NCBI GenBank assembly: GCA_034440635.1
Contig: JAOTON010000315.1
Location: forward strand, 613,501 to 677,500
DNA from: Lepas anatifera
Taxonomy: Eukaryota > Arthropoda > Thecostraca > Lepadidae
Reading direction: 5' to 3'
DNA: 64,000 nt
Shown: one piece after another, positions 11,818-23,875 of the stretch
Numbering within the stretch: position 1 is the stretch's first letter
Layout of the letters: the number at the start of each line of letters is the position of its first letter
Notes under the pieces: generated by a model
Seen by the model: only the letters and a program-made list of their open reading frames with translations
Databases searched by the model: none
What the model was told of the DNA's origin: nothing
Made by a program: the position numbers and the translations under genes

Positions 11818-11935
11818 GTGAGTACCGCGTGTGTCCAGTGGTGGCGTCCCTCAGTTGAAGTCGACCCTCTACAGGCCATAAACATGACACACCGCCGTGC
11901 TTTTTGCTGTAGAACTTCGGGCCCCTTACAGAGCT

Positions 11936-12310
11936 GTATATACATAAATTTCAGCAAATGTCCGTCCTATTTAGCGAGCTTACAATACCCGACGTTAGAC
12001 CTGTCGACTTGGTTCGTATTTATGGGCTGGGCAGAAGGTATCCCTCCACCTGTAGGTTAGAGGTGAAACCTGGTAGCCACGCACTCTGCAACTGTACTGT
12101 GACCGGTCATTTGGTATTTTCACCTGCTGTGAGAGTTTGTGCCTGTTATTTTGCTATGCAGTTGTCCGGTTTTTCACGATATCAGCGTGAGAGATAATAT
12201 TGGATGAAGCTCCGAATCATACAACACCTCTGACCGTGCCACCAAATCACGGAAGTTCCCGGATGAACGAGCTTAACAAAACTTTGAAACTCCAGACCTC
12301 CAGAGTCACA
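11936..12310. repeat. inverted repeat, left arm
   Basis: Matches the reverse complement of 20215-20594 for about 375 bp. Shared blocks include GTATATACATAAATTTCAGC at the outer edge, GCTGGGCAGAAGGTATCCCT in the middle and GATGAACGAGCTTAACA near the inner edge. Scattered substitutions show it is not a recent or assembly duplication. Confidence 0.85.
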
Positions 12311-13507
12311 CTATTACGAGGCTTCGAACTGGCAGCTGCTCTATAGCGCTTTCAATACTCTGAGCTGTTATTGCTGGATTTGTCTTCGGCTATGGGAACC
12401 AATTTTGGCACAAGACAAGGAACTTCGGGGACACAGTTTAGAAGAAGTTAAGCAGTGCTCTTGCTTGGTGTGTGTTGTCATATCTTTAAATAAGCAAGAC
12501 TGATGCACATTTATTCGCAGTGCTCACGGCCGCTGTGTGCCGGTGTGCCGACTGATCTCACTCACCTGTAATAACCTGCTCATCCATTTCGATCATCGTC
12601 TGATTGTTGTGAAGTTAATCGCACTGTACAACGTTACTACGAATACTTCGGATCCTTTGAACACGGCCACAACAATAGAAACGAGATATATACCTGGGAC
12701 AGCATTTAGATGATAGAGGAAACTGTTGATGTAGAGAGGAGACGGGACTGGTGGTGCAGTGATCCCAGGATTAGCCTTCTCCGACGGAACGAGAAACACG
12801 AGGAGGAGCACCAGGTCAGCATTTCTTCACCGTCCTGCCAACCGCGACATACACCGTTTCAGCTTTGCATCTAGACTGCCACAACCAGGGAAAGTGCATC
12901 TGTTGGACATTTCTACAACGTGCTTGTTTAAGAGATATTTATTATGCATGTGTTCAAGACAGCATCTGCGATCAGCACGCTGATGCTTTCAGGAAGCTTC
13001 ACCGATAGGTCAAATCGTCCTTGTTAAAAGTAAAGGGAGCAAAAGTAGGAGTGTTGTTCTGGCGTCACAAATCTATGGATGGCACTGTTGCGGCAAATCT
13101 GGGTAAGGTGTCTCAAATCTGGGGATGACACTTGTGACAAATCAAATTTAGTTACCTCTAGGCTGCCAAGTCGGCTGGACGTGTGTTTGTGGCGCTCCAT
13201 TAGATTTGATCTTATAGTTAGAATACTTGGTTTTTTCGTGTCATGAAGAGTTAAAAATAAGTTCAAAAACAGTAGCATCGGACGCAGTTTTTTGAAATCG
13301 TAGACTTCAAGTGTTTTTTTTTCGAGTGTGAAGTGTAATAGAGTAGAGATCAGTGCGCCACGAACGCCGACGGCACGACTGGTAGGCTCGAGGTATTGTA
13401 ATTGAGGCATTGAGATCACTAGGACATTAATTTGTGCTTGGTAAAAACAGTCTTATAGACAATTAGAGTGTAAAAAGTCGAAAGGAAGGGAGTCCAGAGA
13501 ATTCCAA
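12311..13507. other. interval between inverted repeat and LINE ORF1
   Basis: No supported gene. Around 13020-13470 there is a possible 5' leader of the retrotransposon. Phrases such as ACAAATCTGG near 13080-13140 recur near 19990-20040 beyond its 3' side. Confidence 0.4.
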
Positions 13508-14460
13508 ATGGAAAAGTCAGAGATATTAAGTCTGATAGAACATGAGACAGCAGGGTTAAGGATTGAAATCACTCAGCTGAAAGAAGAAAAAGTAGCCATG
13601 CAGGAAAAGTATGCACAGCTCAAACAGGATTTTGATCGTATGAATGCGCATATTGGGCAGCTTTTTGGACTTGTGGAAAATAATGAGCAACATGGTAGGC
13701 AAGATTGTTTGATAATCAGTGGCGGCAGCGTTCCAAACCCTGAGAAGGGGGAAACTCCTCCCCAAACACGAGCTGTGGTAACAAAGCTGATCAAGTCCAA
13801 ATTAGGAATAGATATAAAAAACAATGACATCAAGGCATGCCATAGACTTCAGGATAAAGGCAGAGTCATCATCAAATTCAATGACATTGACACACGTAAC
13901 TCAATCTACGAGGCTAGATTTGATCAAGTGAAAGGTGATAAAAATGCTCTCATAGTTCATGAGAGTGTCACTGCCCCTAGAGCGGAGGTCCTCAAAATCC
14001 TAGCTGATCTTAGGGCAAAAAGATGGTGGGTAGCTACCATACCAGAAATGGACAAGTCAGGGCTAGGAAGTCAAGTGAACATCCATATGTGGTCATTCCA
14101 CCTGGTGCAAATGCAGAGAGAGTTGTTGAGCTGGTTAACCTCACTGGAAAGAAGAAAGCATCTACTAGTGTGGGGAAAGGGGGAAGCGGCACATCCAATG
14201 ATTGGTCATCAGGACATAGGTCTCATGCTCACACTGCTGTTAGCCCCCTAGATCCTCAGCAGCTCAAGGAGATGCAGACCACATCCCTACACAGGCTACT
14301 CTGGGTGATTATCTACCACTGTGCACAACGCAAAATGGCTCAAGTGATAGATGTCCAAAAAACACAAAAGGAAATGAAGGCCCAACCTACCTACGCCAGA
14401 GTACTTAGGTCAAAAGCTGGTAGAGATGTCAGTGCAGGGTCAGAGTCAGATGGGAGATAA
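13508..14460 (+). CDS. non-LTR retrotransposon ORF1 (nucleic-acid-binding protein)
   Basis: The start ATG at 13508 opens a predicted coiled coil (about residues 5-50, with heptad leucines in EITQLKEEKVAMQEKYAQL). An L1/CR1-type ORF1 RNA-recognition region follows, with DIKACHRLQDKGRVIIKFND as its hallmark. The frame shifts at the A5 run 14017-14021. Adding one A joins LADLRAKK to MVGSYHTRNGQVRARKSSEH and carries the protein to the stop at 14460, about 317 residues. Such proteins bind the element RNA and chaperone it during target-primed reverse transcription. Confidence 0.75.
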
Positions 14461-16003
14461 TTTATTATTCTGTCAAATTTATCTAAGATAGGATCTCTCC
14501 TGATATTTCTGAGGTTCTTATGGATGACTTTGCAGACAGCCTTTGGGTAATTTGGCATCTCAATGGTTGAGGACACTGGTGATGATGATGATGATCATGA
14601 TGGCAAACGTGTGGACATTTTCATGTCCTTGAATGCACACCAGGCTAGTGATTGAAATGACACTGGCTCTACCTAGTAGCTCACATCTTTGTAGCAATTT
14701 AAATTTGAAGGGCTAAGGGTGGTTAAGCTCCTCTGGGCACTGATGTGTCCAGTCCGCTAGCATGCAATTGGACTGGCATGCATCAGTGTGAGTGAATGGA
14801 GATGGATGTGGATGACTGCGAATGTGGCAGAAACGTTCTGTTTTAACCATGAAACACCAGGGGAGCATATAGTATATAACTGATAAAATGGTAAAAAAAC
14901 TGCAGTTACAATGCTCAAAGATGTTAATAAGTAGCTACATGCATACTGGTATGAATAGCCATTATCTGTGTCATATGTGCAGACCTGTGACCTTACCTAA
15001 ATGGAGGCCAAGGAGTTTATTCATGAATTGGAAGAAATGATGTGTGAAACTGCACATGTGTATGTCTATTTCCTGGGCTGCTATATTGTCATCACTTTAA
15101 TAGGAACTTTGGAATTTAGCTCTCCTGTGTATCGCAGGTGCCTGCAGAGAAATTTGGATAACTATTATGTACTCTGCAGTCTACCTCAAGCTGGCTCTGA
15201 CCCTAAAAGCTGTTAACACCCATTAATCTGACAATCTCCTTTCTTTTGAGAGTTCATTACACTTGAATATCAACCCCCTCTTAATTCAGAGATTTCATAC
15301 AGTGATGATCTGGCCAATTGCTCTCTCTCTCAATAATTTGGACCTGCAAATCATGCATAATTTTCGACAATTCTTTTGCCCTAGTTGAATATCTTCTTAT
15401 AATGAACTAGTGATAATTATGCTTGAACAGATTGGCTGTGCCTCTTGTCCTTTGATGGTGGGTAGTTGCCTACCTGAGTATTGTTTTGTTGGCAGCTGAA
15501 AATCATTCTGCAGGATTAACATGATCTCAACACTCATCGTGTAATTTTCTATTTCTTCAACTTGAATCTAAGTTAGGAATCTCTCAACGATTTCAAATGA
15601 TACTGTTAACCCGCATACCTACACACAACCTTATAAATTACTGCAGCGTGCAGCGGACACTATCTGCATGGCATGCAAATAGCGGTACAAACTATTATAG
15701 GTGGCGCTTTATCAGACATGTGCAGGGATTCCATACGCTCAGACATGTGTACAGAAAAAGGGTAGGATCCAATAAAATATAATATGTAAAAATGTGATAT
15801 CCTCCAATAATGCATTATTAAACTTGCTTAGATAGGATGATTCTTTGTAAATCTAAAGTTCTCTGGACTCCTGGTGAAACCCCCTTTCGCCTTTTTTCCG
15901 CTTTCGTCTTTTGGACAATCAAAATTTATTTTTTGGAACTTCCTGCAGCTTCTAAACTTTCGGGTTTATCCTACTTAGTTTGAACATTGTTGGTTGTTAC
16001 TTG

Positions 16004-19000
16004 ATGCCTCAGAATGCTAAAACGAACATTTTTCTTGATAACATAAAATTTGATCCGTTTGAAACATCAGATAGTGATGAAAGTCCGGACTACCATGAAG
16101 ACTTTGAGAGAGTAAAAAATTCATGTTCATATTACCGACCAACTGCTCTAAGTTCTTTCAAAACATATAGTGACAAATCTTTATTCATTATGCATATGAA
16201 TTGTAGATCAATTTTGAATAAATTAGACCATATCTCTGAGTTTCTTCAAGAAACTGCAGTTCCTTGGAACATTTTATCGATCTCTGAAACTTGGATTGAT
16301 AGTAATCTGGAAAAATATTTTGGTATGTCGTCCTTCTCTGCATTCTTTTGCCACAGGGAGGACAGAAGGGGCGGTGGGTCTGGCTTGTATATAAAAACTA
16401 ATCTAAAGCCTGAACAATTGCATCCTCCTCCGTTTACGACTGCTGATGTTGTATGTGCAATTGTTAAACCGTCCAATAGTAAAGTATTCTTAGTTTGCCA
16501 AATATATAGAGCACCTAACTCAGACAAGCCCAAGTTTATTGAAGAACTGATTTTGGCTTTAGAGTGGCTTGCTCAACTTAATAAAATGACCTTTATTACT
16601 GGTGACTTCAATTTTGATCTCTTGTCTATGCAAAGTGATCCCTATGTTAAAAGTTTTTTCTGGACCATGTGCTCATATGGTTTTCTCCCTACCATTTCAA
16701 AAACGACCAGACATTCAGGAAGCTCAAATACAATTTTAGATAACATATTTACAAACGAGTTACCGTCCATTGAACTTTCAGGGATTGTGTTAAGTGACAT
16801 TGCAGATCATTTCCCTGTTATGTTAATTGCAAAGGAATGTGTGGCGCAAAATGTGACACCTACTCAAATGACTTGCTTTGATTATAGAAAAATTAATGAT
16901 ATGAATGATCTTTTAAGGATTGAGTTACAATGCCTCGAAGGAGAGACTGATGTGAACATTATGGCTAACAAAATAATAGATTGTTATAAGAAAGGTATAG
17001 TAAAATTCTCTTATCAACACAAATGTAATCGTAAGACCCATCCAAGAAAACCATGGATTTCACCTGGTGTTCTTGCATCCATCAACTTTAAGAATGAACT
17101 GTACATAAAAGCATTGAAAAGTAAGGACGAAAATGACCTAAAGAAATTCAAGAGGTACAGAAATATTTTGGTTCAGGTGATTCGCAAAGCGAAACAAAAT
17201 TATTACGCTTTAGAATTTGATAAGGTTAAAAATGATTCGAAAAAAACTTGGAAAACAATAAATGAATTAAGAAATGCATCAAGCGAAAATAGTAGCGTAC
17301 CTGAAACAGTTTATGACACAGAAGGGTATAAGACAAGTGGGAGTAAGAATTTAGTGGAAGCATTCAACAATTTCTTTTCTACTATAGGTATTAAGCTCAA
17401 ACAAAAAATTAATCCCTCCTCTCTTGACCCAGTAATTCAGGTCCCATATTGCGAACAGGAACTTTTGCTATATCCAACAAGTGAAGATGAAATAGATTCT
17501 ATTGTACAAAATTTGAAAGATGTAGGGGCAGGTGTTGATGGAATTAATACCAAATTATTGAAAAAACGTATAAAAGCATCATTTCTTACCTCAATCAATT
17601 TTATAATGCTTGTTTGGATAATGCAGTCTTCCCTGATTCTCTGAAAGTAGCTGTAATTAAACCTATATTCAAAACAGGTGACAGATCTCAATTGACGAAT
17701 TATAGACCTATTAGTATATTGCCAGTGCTGTCAAAAATTTTAGAAAAACTGCTATTTACCCGGCTAATGGATCACCTAGTTACCAATTCAATTATTTATA
17801 AAAACCAGTTTGGGTTTCAAAAGAATAAATCAACGTATATGCCTATCATTCTGCTACAAGACTATGTAACTTCGGGGTTTGAAAATGGGGAACATATTCT
17901 AAGTATATTTATTGACCTTAAGAAGGCTTTTGATACCGTCAACGTTGAAATTCTCCTAAAGAAAATTGGAAGGTATGGCATGAGAAATAAAGCTAATGAT
18001 ATGTTTACTTCCTACTTGACCAATAGAAAACAGTGTGTAAAAATTCAGAATGAAATATCTCAATTTAAGGATACTACAATTGGTGTCCCACAGGGGTCTA
18101 TTTTGGGGCCGATTCTGTTTCTGCTATATATAAATGATTTGCCATTGATCGATGAAAATATGTCCTGTCTTCTTTATGCTGATGATACAGCCCTATTATT
18201 TAAAAATAAAGACCCGGATACCCTTCAACAAGTCGTCAATGATGCTCTCCGGAATGTATCTGATTGGTTCTCTGCAAATTATCTTTCTCTTAATGCCGAT
18301 AAAACTTTCAGTCAACATTACTCTCCATTTCCAAGTGACCTACGGTTAAAACTATCACTGGATAACCGGGAAATACAAGAGAAAAAAGAAGTTAAATACC
18401 TAGGAGTTATCTTTGATCAACAACTAAAATTTAATGCTCATATTAGCCATGTTTGTACCAAAATTAGTCGATGCATTGGGATTATTCATAGGATAAGATA
18501 TTTTATTAACGAAAGAATAGCACTGCTTCTTTACAACTCCTTGGTCCATTCTCATTTAAACTATTGTTGTCTAGCTTGGGGGTAAATTACGCATCACAGC
18601 TGAACCGTTTAATTGTGTTACAGAAAAAAGCGGTAAGACTTATTGCAAATGTTTATTTACCACATAGTTCCGAACCATACTTCGTAAAATTTAAGGTTTT
18701 GAAAATTAGTGATATAGCGAAATCCCAAATGCTTCTTCTGGCTCACAAGTTTCTAACAGGCTCGCTTCCTCAATCACTTTGCACTATGTTCAAAATAAGA
18801 GAAATAAATAGTCATGGGACTCGGCAAAATGCGTTTCTCGAACAGCCGTTTTCGAATAGAAATTATCGTTTATTCACTACTCCCTGCCTAGGCCCTAAAT
18901 TGTGGAATACCATGTTCATGAACGAATTCCAACTAATTGAAGACGTGCCAGCAAGCAAAGCAGTAATAAAAAATATCATAAAAAAGAAACTGATTCGTAT

Positions 19001-19043
19001 GTTAACCAATAGACTTGATTCGTATCTCTTATCGCTATGGTAA
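16004..19043 (+). CDS. non-LTR retrotransposon ORF2 (endonuclease and reverse transcriptase)
   Basis: About 1010 residues when two frame changes are allowed for. The apurinic-like endonuclease comes first: MHMNCRSILNK, SISETWIDSN, GSGLYIK, TGDFNFDL, DIADHFPV. The reverse transcriptase follows: LKVAVIKPIFKTGDRS, NYRPISILP, FIDLKKAFDTVN, GVPQGSILGPILFLLYIND, and the catalytic LLYADDTALL at about 18173. A C-terminal cysteine-poor helical region typical of CR1/Jockey elements ends the protein. The frame changes at the A6 run 17561-17566 and the G5 run 18578-18582. One added base in each restores a continuous protein (for example CCLAWGVNYAS at the second). The function is nicking target DNA and copying the element RNA there. 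Confidence 0.9.
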
Positions 19044-19197
19044 CCAAACAAGGTTCATGTAAATCATTCTGAGGAGAATTGCTGTCTTTAACTTTTTGCT
19101 TCTCTGGTCGGTATATTGTTAGTGATAATAATTATGTAAGACAAAAATAACAAAATAAATTGTAAGAGCTAAGCTGTTTCATCTAAACTAAGCTGAT

Positions 19198-19962
19198 AAT
19201 ACGTTATTAATAACGTATATTAAACTGTATGTGGTTCAGCACCCGGGGTTAAGGTGCTCTGTGGTGTTTCCACGGTGTACGCACAAAATATCATCATGCT
19301 ATCATGCTCTCATATTAAGTCGCCCTCACCTCATCATCAAAAAATGAAAAAAATTATCGCCACCCGGTGCTAGCCTGCACTGTGGTATTTCCCAAAAAAT
19401 CATGCCCACATCAAAAGTCACTCTCACCTCATCATCATCTGAAAGGATTTCATTTCTCCTGGAGATCATCGTAAGTAAGTGTGGACGCGAATCTTCTCTT
19501 ATCGTTGCCCTTTTCTTGTCGACATGACATCTGGCCGATTATGCTAATGAGGAAATATGTATCTTTGGTAAAGCATGAGCTTCCTTTATTTGCCTTTGAC
19601 GGCCGGTGAGCAACAGGGCTTTCCTCGCTTACTGGCCTGAGGGGGTTATAGAGTGAGGCTCTTTCATGCGTAATCATGCTTTCATGTGTAACCCTCTCCT
19701 CAGCATCTAGAACAGGTTCTAAAGACGTTACTTGTAACGTATATTAAACATGTCTGTGGTTCAGCACCCTAGGTCAGATGACTTTGTGGTGTTTCCACGC
19801 TTGACACACATAATATCATGCTCTCATCTTAAGTCACCCTCACCTCATCATCATAAAGTGTTTCAGCACGCGGTGGTAGTCCGCACTGTGGTGTTGCCAC
19901 GTGGGACTCGCAAAAATCATGCTCACATCTTAAGTCACTCTCACCTCATCATCATATAGAAA
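19198..19962. repeat. pair of ~240-bp direct repeats made of ~100-bp subunits
   Basis: Copies at about 19198-19445 and 19724-19962 share AACGTATATTAAAC, TGTGGTTCAGCACCC, GTGGTGTTTCCACG and TCACCTCATCATCAT. Each copy is itself two diverged subunits. The spacer 19446-19723 has no feature I recognise. Confidence 0.75.
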
Positions 19963-20214
19963 ATCCCCCTTTAAAAAAACAAAAAAATCTTGGGATATTG
20001 TCACAAATCTGGTGATGCTGCTATAAATCTGAGGATGTCGTTTTATCTGTGGACGAGTGATCCCCACCCCATTGACTGTCCTCAATGCTATTTTTCAAGC
20101 GTGTGGCTCGGTGTTGTACCGTGATTCGCTTCTCTTTTGGGAAAGAAATGTGTCTACAATACCACTACCAGCAACTCTATACACAATAATAGCAAGAAAC
20201 CCGACCAACCGTGA

Positions 20215-20594
20215 TAGTCTAACCCCGGAGGCTTGGGAGTTTCAAAAGTTGTGTTAAGCTCGTTCATCCGGGAACTTTAGTGATTTGGCGGCACGGTCAG
20301 AGGTTTTGTATGATTCGGAGCGTCATCCAACATTATCTCCCACGCTGATATCGTGAAAAACCGAACAACTGCACAGCAAAACAACGGAAAAAAATTCCCG
20401 CAGCAGGTGAAAATACCAAATGACCGGTCACAGTACAGTTGCAGAGTGCGTGGCTACCAGTTTTCACCTCTAACCTACAGGTGGAGGGATACCTTCTGCC
20501 CAGCCCATAAATACGAACCAAGTCGACAGGTCTAACGTCGGGTATTGTAAGCTCGCTAAATAGGACGGACGTTTGCTGAAATTTATGTATATAC
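20215..20594. repeat. inverted repeat, right arm
   Basis: Reverse-complement partner of 11936-12310. The outer edge is GCTGAAATTTATGTATATAC. Together the arms bound 8.66 kb that contains the retrotransposon. Confidence 0.85.
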
Positions 20595-20724
20595 TAGTTT
20601 CTAATGGGTCATATGTCTGTTATCATCTGCTCGTCCGTCGGTCATCGTGCGATTGTGTTTGTGAGCTGCATTTTATAATACAATGGTACCTCGATTATTT
20701 CTTACCGGACGGCTTCGGCTATTG

Positions 20725-20787
<63 letters not shown>
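20725..20787. repeat. (GA)n microsatellite
   Basis: About 60 bases of near-perfect GA dinucleotides, followed by a short G run. 20788-21682 shows no supported feature. Confidence 0.95.
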
Positions 20788-20789
<2 letters not shown>

Positions 20790-21682
20790 GGGGGGGCAAT
20801 CTGAATGAGAAAACGGAGCAGCGTTCGAGTTAACAAGGCATGCAGGAGATTTAGAGCGTATACAGAGGAGACTTTAACAATGGTGTGGATCGTTAAAGCA
20901 GCATGGTTTGGAACGGCTGCATGTCGCCCAAAGGGGATTTAACATCGCTTTACTGGAAGCTAAGTGGACGTCACATAGCGATATGCCTGCCATGGCTGCA
21001 AGAACTAAGGCAAAACCTCATTGACTTTGAAGAGTTAGCTTTAGATGTACATAATTTTGATGAATTGGAACGATATCCACTTGAGAGGAGCAATTTGCGC
21101 AAAAATTGTATGAAAGATTATGGTGAAACAATTGAATCCTTTTAAGGTGAACTGTACCTGTCAAGGACGTTTGAATTTGATCAGTTTTAACATGGGAACT
21201 TATGGTTCAATTAAAATTGTCCTCGCCAACTTGGCTTAACAGTATAGGAGGCTCTGGGTTAGTGGCTGGGACCGACTTAAAATATCTAACCCATGAAAAT
21301 GTCCGGCCAAATCATATTTCTGGAATGGCATCTGATCTTTTGTGAAAGTATCCGCGTCGGTTCAGGTATTTGTTGCTCGCAAGCTAAAATGTATCCATGC
21401 AAGGAGTGCCACGAAGTACACATTTCCGCATTGTATCGTGGGGACAGTTAACAGTAGGTTGATTTCCCGTCTCAGTCGTCCCCACCCGTTCCTCTCACCT
21501 GGGATATAAATAGCACCGCCCCTGTTGGTGTCTTGCCGTGCCCCTCCGTCGCTTCACCCTGATGCCGCCCTTGCTGCTGCTGCTGCCTGCCTGCCTAGCG
21601 GGAAGGAGGGCGGGAGGAACATTCCACCTGCCCGTTATGACGGAATACCCATGATTGGAGATGTCGGCGTTATGGCCTGTCG

Positions 21683-21893
21683 CAGTGGCGGATCCAGGAC
21701 TTCATTTGGGGAGGGGGTCAGGGGGCTCGAACTGCTCCCGCCATTGCCTCAGAACAGTTCCCTGCTATACATTAACTACAGGCACTCGGACATTTGGGGG
21801 GGACATTTCGGGCATTGTGGAGTGTCATTAACTATGGGCACTCCAGCAGTTTCCGGAGTTGGCTCCTAGCTCCCCTCCTTATATCCGCCACTG
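21683..21893. mobile_element. hAT-type MITE copy
   Basis: Begins CAGTGGCGGATCCAGGAC and ends CTTATATCCGCCACTG. Contains the GCACTC...GGGCACTCC internal motif seen in the copy at 44039. Confidence 0.8.
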
Positions 21894-22189
21894 ACCTAAG
21901 GGTAGCTGTAAATGTAATCGGAAGCTGTAGGACGGATCAGCCTCGCTAAACGCCGGGATGCTGTTATACTCGCAGATGAGGTGTTTACGTCTCATCTCGA
22001 TCACTACTTACATTTCGGACCCACGCACACACTAACACACCAGCGTGTATTCAAGAAGACTGGTTTGTGAGGCTATGTGCGTTCCTTGGTTGTGGAGCTC
22101 GCGCTGAAACCGTGATTGGATCTGGCTGCTGATGGACATTGTCGCTTTCGCCTGGCTTTTCCAGGAGGAACGACGCAAAGTTTTATCTC

Positions 22190-22265
22190 AGACGGGGATC
22201 GAACTCACAACCTGTCCCAAACATGTGTGCTATTTATGGTATTATCCGACTGCTAAACGTTAGAA
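22190..22265 (-). mobile_element. tRNA-like SINE fragment
   Basis: Read on the minus strand it has TAGCAGTCGGATAA (A-box-like) and GGTTGTGAGTTCGATCCCCG (strong B box) about 40 bases later. There is no clean acceptor stem, so I do not call a functional tRNA. 22266-23731 shows nothing further that I can support. Confidence 0.5.
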
Positions 22266-23731
22266 CCGTGCAGAGTAGCAGGGACGGATCCACAGGAGAG
22301 GGCGAGGACGTGCGTTACCCCTTAGGTCCGCTGAGCCGCATCCCTTGTGTATGTCGGGTATTGAAGGCACCCTGAACGCCCCAGGAACTGTGCAGTACAG
22401 GCACTTAAGATTGACTTTAGGATGTGGCCTTGGTAGAGGCGCACAGTTTTCCGGCACACTGTTTAGAGGCTTGCATTGCCTGTTCACTGCCAGCTGCAAG
22501 CCTCCATTTGACTATTTGGTCAGACTCCATTTGACTCTATCCACCTTGCGGTACCTCTGACCAGTTCTGCTCGGGTACTTCCGGGCAGGACTTTTAAAAC
22601 ACCTATCTTCACAAAAAGTGTCCAAATGATTGTATCGGGATCGCCCCCTGCGAATGCGCAACAGCCGCCTCCTGGGGTACCTCCCCCCGTTCTGAAATTC
22701 TCATCCAATCATTGCGAAGAGTACGTTGGGTCAAATCTGACCATACTGTGCACGTTGTGTCCAGTTGTTATTGAACTCGGCAATTGTACTGTTAATTCAT
22801 TGGAAAAGTTGAAGGCTAGCGTGCATCTCTGAACCCGTAGAAGATCATTGCCAGCCTGAATCGCACCTGAAACCCTTTAGGGGTGTTTGTTGACGATGGA
22901 GAGATTGAGAACCTAGCCGATGCCTGACACCCATGTGTTGTGCACCGTGGAAATGTTTGAAACTTGGTCCACAGCTGACACTTATTACAGGTGTTTTCTG
23001 GCGAGCTGCGGGTGGATTTGACGTGATGGTGACATGCTCGGGACGATTCTAAAGTTTGTTTACAGGTGAAAGGCTAGTTATCGTCGTGATCTCAGGGTAT
23101 GGAGGTGCCTGTCCATATGCGCGTGAACGCCGAAAGCATTGTAACAGGGGAAAATAGAAGCAGTATATTAGTTTTTTACCATGTTACGCCCTCTCATTTT
23201 CTCATTTTAATTATCCTCATATCACGCAGCCCTATAGCCCTATAGCCCTAAGAATCTCACTTCCTGTCTCCTTGCGTTCTTATTAGGACGCTTTCGTATG
23301 AAATGTTCTCCTTGTCTCTACTTCAAGGGGTTCAGGAGATAAGGACTGGTCAGGAACTGGTTCAGGGGTATAAGGACTGCAAGGTTCAGGGGATAAGGAG
23401 GGTACCACCCCTCGATCGACCATCAACCCTCGGCGCCCCCTGGAATGGTTGCGGCGCCATCACGAGTATCGACGCCATCACGATATGACTGTTCGCCCAC
23501 CTGATAGGTGTTGCCGACCAAAAGTGGCGTCTACCTACCATGTACCCCCTCCCGATAAGCAGTCCTGGCTCCGCCTTTGGCAAGGATGCTGTCTATCCGG
23601 CTGAGTCAGGCGGTCTCGTTTCACGCTCTGTACCGATCATGCCATCACCTGTTGTTACACCGGTGGCCTCGACCTCCTGTGGCTGTCCGGCTGCAGCTGG
23701 CACGGAGACTAATGGCTGGGGATGTTCATGC

Positions 23732-23875
23732 CAGTGGCGGATCCAGGGAGGGGGCGAACCGGGTATTTTCCCTCCCCAAACCCCTCGATGTTTTCCGATT
23801 TTCCACAACAAAACACATGTTATTTTACGATTTTGGGCCCTTTGCCCCCTAATCGTCGGTCTAGATCCGCCCCTG
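23732..23875. mobile_element. hAT-type MITE with perfect 8-bp target duplication
   Basis: Begins CAGTGGCGGATCCAGGG and ends AGATCCGCCCCTG. The same octamer GTTCATGC flanks both sides, which fixes the element borders and the hAT-like 8-bp duplication. Confidence 0.9.

Larger units (their letters stand above)
13508..19200 (+). mobile_element. non-LTR retrotransposon, CR1/Jockey group
   Basis: ORF1 (13508-14460) and ORF2 (16004-19043) are in the usual order on the same strand. The 1.5-kb gap between them (14461-16003) is AT-rich, holds a short GAT repeat near 14580-14600 and has no coding frame. That is long for this group, so ORF1 may belong to a separate insertion or the gap may hold a later insertion. 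The 3' UTR fades out near 19200. The only lesions in either ORF are one-base homopolymer shifts, so the copy looks young. Confidence 0.8.

Noticed and set aside
12759..12814. Exon-like stretch reading DPRISLLRRNEKHEEEHQ before GTCAGC
   Set aside because: The acceptor is purine-rich and the phase 2-to-0 pattern would compete with the better exon at 34241. Not supported.
22190..22265. Functional tRNA gene on the minus strand
   Set aside because: The B box is good but there is no paired acceptor stem or anticodon arm, so a SINE or tRNA relic is likelier.
22626..22832. Pro-rich frame (SPPANAQQPPPGVPPPV)
   Set aside because: No splice borders; C-rich composition resembles MITE interiors read on one strand.
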